A DNA stretch of 35,573 nucleotides, taken from NCBI GenBank assembly GCA_002869315.1, contig PKTD01000027.1:1-35573 (forward strand). Reading direction: 5' to 3'. Below, one piece after another: positions 8,667 through 17,743 of the stretch; position 1 is the stretch's first letter; each line of letters starts with the position of its first letter. Below the pieces are notes generated by a model. That model saw only the letters and a program-made list of their open reading frames with translations. It was not told where the DNA came from and did not search any database. The position numbers and the translations under genes were made by a program. This DNA is from Marinilabiliales bacterium. GTDB taxonomy: Bacteria > Bacteroidota > Bacteroidia > Bacteroidales > F082.

Positions 8667-9257
8667 ATGCAAGAAAGAAAACTGGTTTTTGCAACCAATA
8701 ATGAGCACAAACTAAAAGAAATTAAAGAAATACTTTCAGGAAAATTTAGTGTTTACGGTTTAAAGGAAATTGGTTTTAACGAAGATATTGAAGAGTCCGG
8801 AAGCACTCTTAATGAAAATGCTTCCATTAAGTCGCATACAATTCATGACAGATTTAATATTGATGTATTTGCTGATGATACGGGTTTAGAGGTAGAGGCC
8901 TTGAATAATCGTCCTGGAGTATATTCTGCACGCTATGCAGGTGAGGATGGCAACAGTGAAGCAAACATCAAAAAATTACTTGAAGAATTAAGTGGCAAAG
9001 ACAACAGAAATGCAAGATTCAGGACAGTAATCTCACTCATCATTAACGACAAAGAATTTCAGTTTGAAGGAAGAGTATATGGTAAAATAGCATATAAAAA
9101 ATATGGTAAAGATGGTTTTGGCTATGACCCAGTTTTCTTACCCGACGGATATGAAAAATCATTTGCTGAAATGACTTCAGAAGAGAAAAACAGAATCAGC
9201 CACAGAGCAAATGCTATGGCCAAATTTATCGATTTTCTTAGTAAAGAAAGTTTCTAG
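8667..9257 (+). CDS. rdgB: RdgB/HAM1-family non-canonical purine NTP pyrophosphatase
   Basis: It hydrolyses ITP, dITP and XTP to monophosphates, keeping deaminated purines out of DNA and RNA. The frame is open upstream to 8583, but that extension overlaps the end of the SGNH gene and does not match the family. The ATG at 8667 gives 196 aa starting M-Q-E-R-K-L-V-F-A-T-N-N, as expected for RdgB. Motifs: F-A-T-N-N-E-H-K-L-K-E at 8-18, the D-D-T-G-L-E-V metal/substrate site at 70-76, G-F-G-Y-D-P-V-F later, and S-H-R-A-N-A-M near the C-terminus. It sits 16 nt after the SGNH gene on the same strand and may be co-transcribed. The opposing ddl gene ends 2 nt after it. Confidence 0.95.
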   Translation: MQERKLVFATNNEHKLKEIKEILSGKFSVYGLKEIGFNEDIEESGSTLNENASIKSHTIHDRFNIDVFADDTGLEVEALNNRPGVYSARYAGEDGNSEANIKKLLEELSGKDNRNARFRTVISLIINDKEFQFEGRVYGKIAYKKYGKDGFGYDPVFLPDGYEKSFAEMTSEEKNRISHRANAMAKFIDFLSKESF

Positions 9258-9259
9258 AA

Positions 9260-10237
9260 TTAAATTATATTATCCAATACTATATTTAAGAATCCCTTTA
9301 AACTTAAGCCATATTCCAATGCCATTTGGGGTAATATGCTGGCCTCTGATATTCCCGGAATTGTATTTACTTCCAGAAAATACAGATTTTCTTCTGTAAA
9401 TATATAGTCGAAACGAACAAAGCCTTTGCAGTCCATTTGATGAAACAGGAATGCTGAAAGTGCTTTCACATCCTGCTCAATCTCATGAGGTACATTAGGT
9501 GCAGGACATATTTCGTCTGCCATACCTTTTGTATATTTCGCCTCGTAATCAAAAAATTCATTCTTGCTAACAATTTCTGTTAAAGGAAACACTATCAATT
9601 CACTTCCTTTCTGAAGTATCCCGCAAGCTATTTCCCTACCATCAATAAACTCTTCAATCAGAACCCTGTCATCTGCCTCCAGGGCCTTCCCAATTGCAGC
9701 TTCAATTTCATCCACATTATTTACTTTAGTAATTCCAACACTGGAACCACTTCTGTTCGGTTTTATAAATAAAGGCAACCCTAATTTTTTAACTATCTCC
9801 TCATAGTTGACTTTCTCTCCCTCTTTATAAGATATAGAGTTTGCTCTGTTTATACCATAAGAACTTACAAAAGCATTACAATTAAATTTATTGAAAGTTA
9901 GAGAAGAAGAGTCAACTCCACTGGAAGTATAAGGTACTCCAATTATATCAAAATAAGATTGAAGTTTACCATCTTCTCCAGGTGTACCATGTATAACATT
10001 AAAAACAGCATCAAATTTAATGGTTTCTGATCCTATTTGAACTGAAAAATCATTCAGATTCATCTTAATTTTTTGTCCATTATCGGCTTGGTAATACCAA
10101 TCATTTGGCTCTATTACAACGACATATGAATTATATTTTAGTGGGTCTAGATTTCGCTTTACTAACTTGGCACTTTCAATAGAAACATCATATTCACCAC
10201 TATATCCACCGCAAACTATTGCAATATTCTTTTTCAT
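9260..10237 (-). CDS. ddl: D-alanine--D-alanine ligase
   Basis: This ATP-grasp enzyme makes D-Ala-D-Ala for the peptidoglycan stem peptide in the cytoplasm. At 325 aa it has normal length. Visible signatures: the N-terminal G-G-Y-S-G-E-Y-D-V-S substrate loop at about 10-19, the ATP-grasp lysine segment 'L-P-L-F-I-K-P-N-R-S-G-S-S-V-G', 'I-E-E-F-I-D-G-R-E-I', 'F-F-D-Y-E-A-K-Y' and the C-terminal metal site 'F-L-E-V-N-T-I-P-G'. It is divergent from the PASTA-protein gene, with a 223-nt intergenic region between them. The neighbouring PASTA gene strengthens the peptidoglycan link. Confidence 0.97.
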   Translation of the reverse strand: MKKNIAIVCGGYSGEYDVSIESAKLVKRNLDPLKYNSYVVVIEPNDWYYQADNGQKIKMNLNDFSVQIGSETIKFDAVFNVIHGTPGEDGKLQSYFDIIGVPYTSSGVDSSSLTFNKFNCNAFVSSYGINRANSISYKEGEKVNYEEIVKKLGLPLFIKPNRSGSSVGITKVNNVDEIEAAIGKALEADDRVLIEEFIDGREIACGILQKGSELIVFPLTEIVSKNEFFDYEAKYTKGMADEICPAPNVPHEIEQDVKALSAFLFHQMDCKGFVRFDYIFTEENLYFLEVNTIPGISEASILPQMALEYGLSLKGFLNIVLDNII

Positions 10238-10364
10238 ACCTTAATTTCAGCTTAATTTTTAATTTCTACATTAATAATTCAAAAGTAATTTAAAAAATTA
10301 TTAATCTGTTAAATATGGATTTTTTATACTTAAAAATTTAGATTATTCAATACTCAATAATTCT

Positions 10365-10372
10365 TAACTTTG
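10365..10372 (+). promoter_or_regulatory. Candidate -7 element for the PASTA-rluD transcript
   Basis: TAACTTTG fits the Bacteroidota -7 consensus TAnnTTTG and is followed by T-C-G-G, a common downstream context. A transcript starting near 10380 would have an untranslated leader of about 80 nt before the ATG at 10461. The -33 element is not clear. The rest of the 223-nt gap is AT-rich with no other structure I can support. Confidence 0.4.
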
Positions 10373-10460
10373 TCGGTTCTAAAATACAATAATAATATAT
10401 AAAAGTAGTTATCAATCTGTGTCCTTCAATTTAGTATTTAGGCATATAAAATAATAAACA

Positions 10461-11321
10461 ATGGGTTTCTTTTATTTTCTGGGACGTAAGAAATTTTATA
10501 TCCACTTCCTTATAATTATGGTTTTAACGATTATAATATTTTTAGGAGTGATGAAATCATTGGATTATTATACTCAACATGGTAAGGTATATTTAGTACC
10601 TGACTTTTATGGAAAGACCGTTGATCAACTCATTGAGAACCATTATGAAGAGTATTTTGACTTATTAGTTATCGATTCTGTTTTTGACAGGAATAACGAA
10701 AAAGGTGCAATTCTAATGCAAAATCCAAAGGCAGGATCTAAGGTAAAACAAGGAAGACATATTTACCTAACCGTTGTAGCTCAGCAACCTGAGAAAACCA
10801 TAATGCCCAACTTAAAGAATCTGTCTCTCCGCCAGGCAATAGTTACTTTAGAAATGAACAAACTCAAAGTAGGACGCTTAAACTATGTTGATTATTTTGC
10901 GCGAAATGCAGTTATCGACCAAACAATAAATGATGAAATAATTGAGGAAGGAACAGAACTAAATACTGGAACTTCAATTGATTTAACTGTTGGTAAGGGC
11001 AGAATGGATGTAAAAGTAAATATGCCATTGTTGATAGCTAAAAAACCCAAAGCTGTAATTAGCGCCTTACATTATGCCTCACTTAATTTAGGCAGAGTAT
11101 ATTTCACTGATGTAGAAGATACTACACATGCCAGAGTATATAAAACAGAACCAAGTATACTGGAATCTAAACTTGTGGATTTAGGAACGGATATAGATAT
11201 TTGGTATAGATCTGATGAATCTTTCGATTTCGATGAGTATTTACTAAAGTTTACAAGCGACACACTTAATGTTGATTCAACTTATATTGACAAAAATATT
11301 GATTTAAATGATGAATATTAA
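10461..11321 (+). CDS. PASTA-domain membrane protein
   Basis: The 286-residue protein has a short basic N-terminus, one membrane helix at about 16-34 (I-H-F-L-I-I-M-V-L-T...) and three extracytoplasmic PASTA-like repeats at about 42-110, 111-180 and 181-250. The first two carry the typical V/M-P-(D/N)-(F/L) start and a 'P-x-x-G-x-x-V/L-x-x-G' hairpin; the third is divergent. PASTA repeats bind peptidoglycan fragments or act as spacers in kinases and penicillin-binding proteins. Here no kinase or transpeptidase domain is attached, so it is a stand-alone membrane-tethered PASTA protein facing the periplasm. It is divergent from ddl and overlaps the next gene by 14 nt, indicating an operon with translational coupling. 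Confidence 0.9.
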   Translation: MGFFYFLGRKKFYIHFLIIMVLTIIIFLGVMKSLDYYTQHGKVYLVPDFYGKTVDQLIENHYEEYFDLLVIDSVFDRNNEKGAILMQNPKAGSKVKQGRHIYLTVVAQQPEKTIMPNLKNLSLRQAIVTLEMNKLKVGRLNYVDYFARNAVIDQTINDEIIEEGTELNTGTSIDLTVGKGRMDVKVNMPLLIAKKPKAVISALHYASLNLGRVYFTDVEDTTHARVYKTEPSILESKLVDLGTDIDIWYRSDESFDFDEYLLKFTSDTLNVDSTYIDKNIDLNDEY

Positions 11322-13452
11322 ATCACTACTAAGCATAATATTTAGCCTTTGCTTTACTTTCATTAGTGCTCAGGAAGTAATTACTGGCCTTCAGTTTAAT
11401 GAGATAGTTAAACACGAACACAGTGCACTTTCTACTGATAAACATCTTAATAATGACCAAGAAAAGACTTATCTTCATCTACCATTTTTTGATGATTTTG
11501 CTACTTCAAATATATACCCAGATAAAAATTTATGGCTAGACAATTATGTTTTTATAAACAGTGATTTTGCCTTCAGACCAACTAATATTGGGGTAGCAAC
11601 TTTCGATGCTGTTGATGATAAGGGGGCTATTTATCCCCATGCCGATTGGGTCCCTTTTCAGGCAGATTATTTGACGTCAGGATACATACGACTGGATACG
11701 GTTTTTGATCCAGTTGAAAAGGCTTTAAATCCTTCCGATTCAGTATATCTCAGTTTTTTCTATCAACCTCAGGGTATTGGTGAAAAACCAGAGTCATGGG
11801 ATACACTGGTATTAGAACTTAGTCGCCCCACTGGAGATACAATATTTGCTTACTATGATTCTATTAGTGTGAATATTGAGTATTACTTAAACTATTATGA
11901 AAAAGACACTTTATTTTCAGGGGATACGCTATGGTCACCACCAGGATGTAATCCAGATCTTTATGTAATTAACTACTCTACATTAACTGCCAATGATGGA
12001 TTTGTAAGCGTTATATGCGATTCTGTTATGGAAGCTGAATATGTTTGGGAAAAAGTGTGGAGCACTGAGGGAATGTCTTTGCAGGATTTTCAGAACTCCA
12101 CAGGAAAAGATTTTGTTCAGGTAATGATTCCTGTAAAAGATTCCGCATTTTTTACGAAAAACTTTCAATTCAGGTTTAAAAATTATGCCAGTATCGCCAA
12201 TGATGTACTTCCTACATGGAGAAGTAATGTGGATCATTGGAATATTGATTATGTATACTTAAATTATGAAAGAAGGAATTCTGATACTACCTATCGTAAA
12301 CTGGTATTTTCAGAAAGGGCTCCAAGTTTTCTGAAAAATTACGAGGTAATGCCTTATCGACAATATAAAGCAGATGCACCAGTAAACACTTTAAGGCCTG
12401 ATATAGAGATGTTTATTTCAAATCTAGATGATATTGGTCATAATACTAAATATTCCTATTCTTTTCAACAGTTAAACGGAAGTTATAGTATTAGATATGA
12501 CGGCGGAAGTTGTAATCTACCACCATTTTATTCTTTTGGTTTCCAAAATTGCGAAACAGGTTGCGGTGCTGCACATGCATGCCCTCCTGTATACCCATTT
12601 AACCTTGATTTTGATATAGACACTGCATCCTATATCATAAAACATTATATAAGTGATTCTTCTGAAACAAATATTCTGGTAGACTCTACCATATACAAAC
12701 AGGGCTTTTATAATTATTATGCTTATGATGATGGAACTCCTGAATTTGGGTATGGAAACGATTATTCCGGAGCAAAAGTCGCTTACAGATTTAATCTGAG
12801 TGTGGCTGATACTATTTTTGGGGTTCAGATGTACTTCAACAAAACACTTAATAATAGCAATGATATAAGTTTTGACCTACTTGTTTTCCAGGATAATAAT
12901 GGCAAACCAGGTGAGATAGTAGTGCGAAAAGAAAATCTTGAACCAGAATGGAATAATGGATTGTATGAGTTTTACACTTATTTATTTGATGACCCAAAAA
13001 TATTAAGCGGAACTTTCTATGTTGGCTGGGAACAGTTTCAAGCAGGTTCACTAAATGCTGGTTTCGACACACATAGAAATAGTTCAAATAACATATTCTA
13101 TACTGTTGATGATAACTGGTATCAAAGCAGTACTGAAGGTAGTTTAATGATCAGGCCAATTATTGGAAGTATTGGAGGTGAATATGTTTTTGGAACTGAT
13201 GAAATAATAAGTAGCGTTTCTGATATTAAAATATTCCCTAATCCTGCTCATAAAAGTTTTAAAGTCGACATAAATAATATTTCTCAACCGGAATCTGCTA
13301 TATTAAACATATATAATATTTATGGATCCCGAGTTTTATCCCAAATAGGTGTGGAAGGAAATATCGCAATAAGTAATTTACCAAAGGGAATTTATATAGT
13401 AAAAATTTCAGATTTGGGAAAAATATTCAGTTCTAAACTAATTATAAACTAA
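11308..13452 (+). CDS. T9SS type A-sorted secreted protein, function unknown
   Basis: Two adjacent ATG codons (11308 and 11311) lie inside the end of the PASTA gene; either gives a signal peptide ending I-S-A before Q-E (cut after residue 21). The 714-residue product has a long central region with no motif I recognise, including a Cys-rich segment around bases 12510-12590 (C-E-T-G-C-G-A-A-H-A-C-P-P) that may form disulfides. It ends in a T9SS sorting domain: 'IFPNPAHKSFKVDI', then 'ILNIYNIYGSRVL', then 'GIYIVKI' and a final K-L-I-I-N. The overlap with the PASTA gene and the 1-nt gap to the pseudouridine synthase gene place it inside an operon. Its repeated acidic, aromatic beta-type sequence suggests a cell-surface protein. 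Confidence 0.85.
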   Translation: MMNIKSLLSIIFSLCFTFISAQEVITGLQFNEIVKHEHSALSTDKHLNNDQEKTYLHLPFFDDFATSNIYPDKNLWLDNYVFINSDFAFRPTNIGVATFDAVDDKGAIYPHADWVPFQADYLTSGYIRLDTVFDPVEKALNPSDSVYLSFFYQPQGIGEKPESWDTLVLELSRPTGDTIFAYYDSISVNIEYYLNYYEKDTLFSGDTLWSPPGCNPDLYVINYSTLTANDGFVSVICDSVMEAEYVWEKVWSTEGMSLQDFQNSTGKDFVQVMIPVKDSAFFTKNFQFRFKNYASIANDVLPTWRSNVDHWNIDYVYLNYERRNSDTTYRKLVFSERAPSFLKNYEVMPYRQYKADAPVNTLRPDIEMFISNLDDIGHNTKYSYSFQQLNGSYSIRYDGGSCNLPPFYSFGFQNCETGCGAAHACPPVYPFNLDFDIDTASYIIKHYISDSSETNILVDSTIYKQGFYNYYAYDDGTPEFGYGNDYSGAKVAYRFNLSVADTIFGVQMYFNKTLNNSNDISFDLLVFQDNNGKPGEIVVRKENLEPEWNNGLYEFYTYLFDDPKILSGTFYVGWEQFQAGSLNAGFDTHRNSSNNIFYTVDDNWYQSSTEGSLMIRPIIGSIGGEYVFGTDEIISSVSDIKIFPNPAHKSFKVDINNISQPESAILNIYNIYGSRVLSQIGVEGNIAISNLPKGIYIVKISDLGKIFSSKLIIN

Positions 13453-13453
13453 T

Positions 13454-14497
13454 ATGGTAGATGAGAAACTAGATGGAACTGAAGAACAAAGCGAATTATA
13501 TGAACATTATAAGTTTGTTGCTGACCCCCGTCAATCACCACTAAGAGTTGATAAGTTTTTACAAAGCCGAATTGAGAACGTATCTCGTAATAAAGTACAG
13601 CAGGCTGCAACCGCAGGAAACATTTTAGTAAATGGAAAAGTTGTAAAACAAAACTATAAGGTAAAGCCTGCTGATATTATTACTGTGGTAATGTCTACTC
13701 CACCGAAAGTTGTTGATATATTCCCTCAGGAATTAGAATTAAATATCGTTTATGAAGATGATGATGTTATTATAATCAACAAGCCAGCAGGCATGGTGGT
13801 TCACCCAGGCTTTGGAAACGAAAACTCCACTCTTCTAAATGGATTAATGTTCTATTTTGAGAAGACTAATCAGGAAATTGAAAATGGTTTTGGCTATTTG
13901 GTACATAGAATTGACAAAGACACATCGGGATTATTGATAGTAGCCAAAAACGAAATGGCACAAACTAAACTGGGCAAACAGTTTTATGATCATAGTATCG
14001 AAAGGAAATATCAGGCATTGGTATGGGGTGATTTTGATGATGATGAAGGAACCATAGAAGGTCATATAGGACGCAGCCTTAAAGACAGACGCATGATGAC
14101 TGTATTTCCCAATGGAGAGTATGGAAAAGAAGCAATATCACATTATACAGTACTGAAACGTTTTGGTTATGTGAGTTTGGTAGAATGTAAACTGGAAACA
14201 GGACGTACACATCAAATAAGGGCACATTTTAAGCATATAAAACATCCTTTATTTAATGACGAGAAATATGGGGGTGATCAAATATTAAAGGGAACAACAT
14301 TTACAAAATACAAACAGTTTATTCAAAACTGCTTTAAAATTATACCTCGTCAGGCTTTACATGCTTATGTTTTAGGATTTGTACATCCCAAAACCGGAAA
14401 ACTTCTTCGCTTCGAATCTGAACTTCCTCAGGATATGAAAGATGTTCTCGAAAAATGGGATAATTATGCCCGTCATAAAGATCTATTCGAAGATTAA
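13454..14497 (+). CDS. rluD: RluA-family 23S rRNA pseudouridine synthase (RluD-like)
   Basis: It isomerises specific uridines of 23S rRNA to pseudouridine; RluD-type enzymes act on helix 69. The 347-residue protein has an N-terminal S4 RNA-binding domain (about 27-90, 'R-V-D-K-F-L-Q-S-R', 'I-L-V-N-G-K-V-V') and the RluA catalytic domain with H-R-I-D-K-D-T-S-G at 151-159, where Asp154 is the catalytic residue. 'R-T-H-Q-I-R-A-H' follows near residue 253. The ATG is 1 nt after the preceding stop codon, so it is translated from the same mRNA as the PASTA and T9SS genes. Its TAA overlaps the stop of the opposing XdhC gene. Assignment to RluD rather than RluC is by length and S4 domain, not proven. 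Confidence 0.93.
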   Translation: MVDEKLDGTEEQSELYEHYKFVADPRQSPLRVDKFLQSRIENVSRNKVQQAATAGNILVNGKVVKQNYKVKPADIITVVMSTPPKVVDIFPQELELNIVYEDDDVIIINKPAGMVVHPGFGNENSTLLNGLMFYFEKTNQEIENGFGYLVHRIDKDTSGLLIVAKNEMAQTKLGKQFYDHSIERKYQALVWGDFDDDEGTIEGHIGRSLKDRRMMTVFPNGEYGKEAISHYTVLKRFGYVSLVECKLETGRTHQIRAHFKHIKHPLFNDEKYGGDQILKGTTFTKYKQFIQNCFKIIPRQALHAYVLGFVHPKTGKLLRFESELPQDMKDVLEKWDNYARHKDLFED

Positions 14498-15438
14498 TTC
14501 TCCGAATTTTTTACTTTAATAATTTTAGCTGCTATACTAATGGCAATTTCACCGGCAGTTTTACTATTTATATTTAATCCTATGGGAGCATCTACTTTAT
14601 CCAGATCTTTAGTAGAATAGCCTTTTTTAATTAGTTTACTAAAAATATTTTCAACAGTACTTTTGCTACCCATCATTCCAAGATATCTGACATCCTTTTC
14701 AAGTAATTGCCTCAAAACCTTTTTATCATTTTTATGCTCATAGGTCATTATTACAACATAAACATTATTGCCATCAGGAAGATATTTAGATGCTTTTTTG
14801 TAGTTAATAATCTTCTTTGAGTTAGCATAGTTATTTTGTTTAAAACTATTCTGACTCTTTTGCCTGTCATCGAAAACGCTTATGTAAAAACCTAACCTCC
14901 TAAAAATATAACTAAGTTCCACACTAATATGGCCTCCACCAAAAATATAAAGGAAATTACTATATCCAATTTTCTCCGTAAACGACCAATTGTTTTCATT
15001 TATTAGTTTGCTTTCGTATTGACTTTTTATATCCGACTCTCTGTTAAAAAGCAATCCTTGCTGACTAAAAGTAAGCCTACCGGTTTTTGCTTTAGAAATT
15101 GCTTCTATTAGTGGCATATATGTCTTATCGAAAAGGTAGAATGCAATTTGCTGGCTTCCTGTTTTTACTATCTCTTTTGGCTTATTAAGATTTGTAGAAT
15201 TATGATCCTGAGTAATATTAAGAACATAATTTCTTTTGGAAAACTGTTTTTTTGCCAGTTCAACACTTTCAAACTCAAGCAGTCCGCCCCCTAGTGTTCC
15301 ATTTAATTCTCCATCATGTGCAACAGACATTTTAGAGCCTATCTGGCCAGGACTACTCCCTTTTGAGTCAATTACAATCATCAAAACTACCTCTATATCA
15401 TTTTTTAGTTTTGAATATATAAAGTTCCAAATCTTCAT
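14494..15438 (-). CDS. XdhC/CoxI-family protein
   Basis: The frame extends to a TTG at 15486, but the ATG at 15438 (M-K-I-W-N-F-I-Y) gives the expected XdhC start and 314 aa. The XdhC_CoxI domain shows 'D-S-K-G-S-S-P-G-Q-I-G-S-K-M' at about 24-37 and 'G-T-L-G-G-G-L-L-E'. The C-terminal Rossmann domain shows 'F-G-G-G-H-I-S-V-E-L' and ends with 'Y-L-G-M-M-G-S-K' and 'G-L-N-I-N-S-K-T-A-G-E-I-A-I-S-I'. Family members help insert or sulfurate the molybdenum cofactor of xanthine dehydrogenase-type enzymes. No such enzyme or other Mo-cofactor gene lies in the window, so the partner is unknown. Cys in the family G-G-C-x-E motif is replaced by Gly. It converges on rluD with a 4-nt overlap. Confidence 0.85.
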   Translation of the reverse strand: MKIWNFIYSKLKNDIEVVLMIVIDSKGSSPGQIGSKMSVAHDGELNGTLGGGLLEFESVELAKKQFSKRNYVLNITQDHNSTNLNKPKEIVKTGSQQIAFYLFDKTYMPLIEAISKAKTGRLTFSQQGLLFNRESDIKSQYESKLINENNWSFTEKIGYSNFLYIFGGGHISVELSYIFRRLGFYISVFDDRQKSQNSFKQNNYANSKKIINYKKASKYLPDGNNVYVVIMTYEHKNDKKVLRQLLEKDVRYLGMMGSKSTVENIFSKLIKKGYSTKDLDKVDAPIGLNINSKTAGEIAISIAAKIIKVKNSEN

Positions 15439-15628
15439 GAAGTAAATATATATTTTGAATTGCAATTTATAAAATAAACTTCTCAAATTAACAAATCATT
15501 TTAAGTAATCCATCTCTGTGAGTAAGGGTAAAATGTATTCTATCTGTCACAATAATATACAACATAATATAACTCAAGCCCTTACTTCCTGAGAATTATT
15601 ATGTAAAAACCTCTTTAATTATATCGCC

Positions 15629-17710
15629 ATGAAAAAGATTACATTTTTATTTCTATTAACAATATTGCTAACTACAAATTCCGCTATTGCGAATGGTGTA
15701 GCAATAAAAAACGCTTCTACAAGCGAATATTTCAAACTACTAAGCTCTGATGTACAGGTAACTGTTTACGACCAGATTGCAATAGTAGTAACAACTCAAA
15801 AGTTTCTAAACAATACAGGGGAAAAAACGAAAATTAAGTATGGGTTTCCATTGGCAGAAGGTGCAAATGGAATTAATTTAAGGTGGGAACTCTACGGACA
15901 ATGGAATTCGGCCTCAATTTCGCCATCTCCTCAGGATACTACACTTCCCGGAGGAGGAGGAGGAAATGAAACTCTAAAGGAATTTCTAGGTGAAACACCT
16001 TTGTTTTTTCCATTGGAAGATTCAATAGCAAACGATTCTATACTTACAATAGAGTTAACATATGTACAATTACTCCCTTATGATTTTTATGTTGTTGATT
16101 TCAAATATCCCAATGACTATTCACTCATTCAATCAGAAATTTTAAATTTTCAATCCATAAATTTCAATCTGGAATCACAAAGGATCATCACTAATTTGGA
16201 AATGACAAGCCATAATGCCGACAACACCGTGTTTAATGATAGCATTGGTGAATTTAATTATACTGAATATGAATCGGCAGCAACCACAGATTATGCGGCT
16301 TACTACGAACTTAGCCCTGATGATCTTGGACTATTTTCATATAGTACATATATAACTGATACCACCTTTAACTGCGATGATTTTGGAAATGGGTTTTTTA
16401 CTTTTATTGTTGAACCCGATCCTAGTTCCGAAGTTATTGAAAAAGTTTTTACCCTTATCATTGACAGGTCTGGAAGTATGAGTGGAAATAAAATTGTACA
16501 AGCCAGAGATGCGGCCACTTATATCGTTGATAATTTAAATGAAGGTGACTATTTTAACATAGTTGATTTTGCATCCAATGTAACAAGTTTATTTGAGGAT
16601 CATGTGGCTTTCGATTTAGCATCACAAAATACTGCATTCGATTATATTGACGGTATTAATGCTAATGGTTCAACAAATATATCAGGTGCTTTCGCAACAG
16701 CTATCCCTGATTTTGCTTCCAACGATACAACACTAGCAAATATTATTATTTTTCTAACAGATGGCGAAGCTACAGCAGGAATTACTGACACTGAGGGTAT
16801 TCTTGACTATATACAGGAACTTATTACAACAAATGAGGTCAACAACCTTCAAATTCATACTTTTGGTATTGGAGATTATACGAATGAAGTATTATTATCG
16901 CAAATTGCCTCACAAAATAATGGTTTAAGTGAGTTTTTGGGTGAAAATGAATTAGAAGATGTTATTACTTCCTTTTATAGAAAAATACGTAATCCTGTTC
17001 TTATAAATACTTCCATGGAAGTAACTCCACCCCTACTCAGTGAAATTTACCCAAATCCGTTGGATAATTTATACCTGGGTCAGCAATTGGTTGTCGTGGG
17101 CAGATATGACTCTGCGGCTCCTATTACCGTTAATTTTTCCGGCGAAGCATTCGGACAGCCAATATCATATGACTATGATGTAAATCTGGCAGACACAACA
17201 ATACCAAATAACCAGTTTCTGACGAAGCTTTGGGCCAAGAAAAAAATGGATAATCTGTTTATTTTATATCACAATTTTGACGAAAATTCCAACGAAGCTG
17301 AGGAGATAAAAAATGAGATTATAGATATTAGTATTTGCTATAATGTAATGAGCCCCTTTACTTCATATACCGGCGGTGGAGGTGGTGGCGGCACTACTTT
17401 TATTGAGTATGATGAAATGGACACTGAAACCATTGATCAAAAATCATATGCTAGCCCAAATCCGTTTACTAAGAATGCTACATTTAGTTTCTATGTAAAC
17501 AGCCAAATACAACAGCAAGCTACAATAAGCATATTTGATTCATTTGGTAGAATAATATTTATTGCTAAAGAACAAATAAATGGAATAGGTGAATACTCAA
17601 TTCACTGGAATGGTAATGATGTTAATGGTAATCCTGTACCAAAGGGATATTATTTTTATACAATCCAATTCGGAAATACAAGTTTAACAGGAAAAGTTAT
17701 CAAAATTTAG
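15629..17710 (+). CDS. VIT and vWA domain protein with T9SS/FlgD-like C-terminal domain
   Basis: The signal peptide (M-K-K-I-T-F-L-F..., cut near S-A-I-A-N) is followed by a VIT domain at about 25-150 and a von Willebrand A domain at about 272-450. The vWA domain has a complete metal-ion site: D-R-S-G-S at 279-283, a Thr in 'N-G-S-T-N-I-S-G', and T-D-G at 377-379. After it comes 'M-S-P-F-T-S-Y', reminiscent of the conserved S-x-Y-T-S segment of bacterial VIT/vWA proteins, then a seven-Gly linker near base 17380. The C-terminal beta domain carries 'W-N-G-N-D-V-N-G-N-P-V-P-K-G-Y-Y-F-Y', the FlgD-Ig/T9SS type A tail pattern. It is 693 aa. VIT+vWA proteins are metal-dependent adhesion or assembly proteins, and this one is predicted to be on the cell surface. 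It stands alone between two minus-strand genes. Confidence 0.88.
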   Translation: MKKITFLFLLTILLTTNSAIANGVAIKNASTSEYFKLLSSDVQVTVYDQIAIVVTTQKFLNNTGEKTKIKYGFPLAEGANGINLRWELYGQWNSASISPSPQDTTLPGGGGGNETLKEFLGETPLFFPLEDSIANDSILTIELTYVQLLPYDFYVVDFKYPNDYSLIQSEILNFQSINFNLESQRIITNLEMTSHNADNTVFNDSIGEFNYTEYESAATTDYAAYYELSPDDLGLFSYSTYITDTTFNCDDFGNGFFTFIVEPDPSSEVIEKVFTLIIDRSGSMSGNKIVQARDAATYIVDNLNEGDYFNIVDFASNVTSLFEDHVAFDLASQNTAFDYIDGINANGSTNISGAFATAIPDFASNDTTLANIIIFLTDGEATAGITDTEGILDYIQELITTNEVNNLQIHTFGIGDYTNEVLLSQIASQNNGLSEFLGENELEDVITSFYRKIRNPVLINTSMEVTPPLLSEIYPNPLDNLYLGQQLVVVGRYDSAAPITVNFSGEAFGQPISYDYDVNLADTTIPNNQFLTKLWAKKKMDNLFILYHNFDENSNEAEEIKNEIIDISICYNVMSPFTSYTGGGGGGGTTFIEYDEMDTETIDQKSYASPNPFTKNATFSFYVNSQIQQQATISIFDSFGRIIFIAKEQINGIGEYSIHWNGNDVNGNPVPKGYYFYTIQFGNTSLTGKVIKI

Positions 17711-17743
17711 TATTGATGAATATTAGAAACTGCCTCAAGGCGA

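Noticed and set aside
15521-15586. Inverted repeat AGTAAGGG (15521-15528) / CCCTTACT (15579-15586) as an operator or hairpin upstream of the VIT gene
   Set aside because: Only 8 bp, 50 nt apart and not extended; plausible by chance.
17711-17743. GCCT-CA-AGGC hairpin as a terminator between the VIT gene and purM
   Set aside because: Four base pairs with a 2-nt loop and no T-run; too weak to call.
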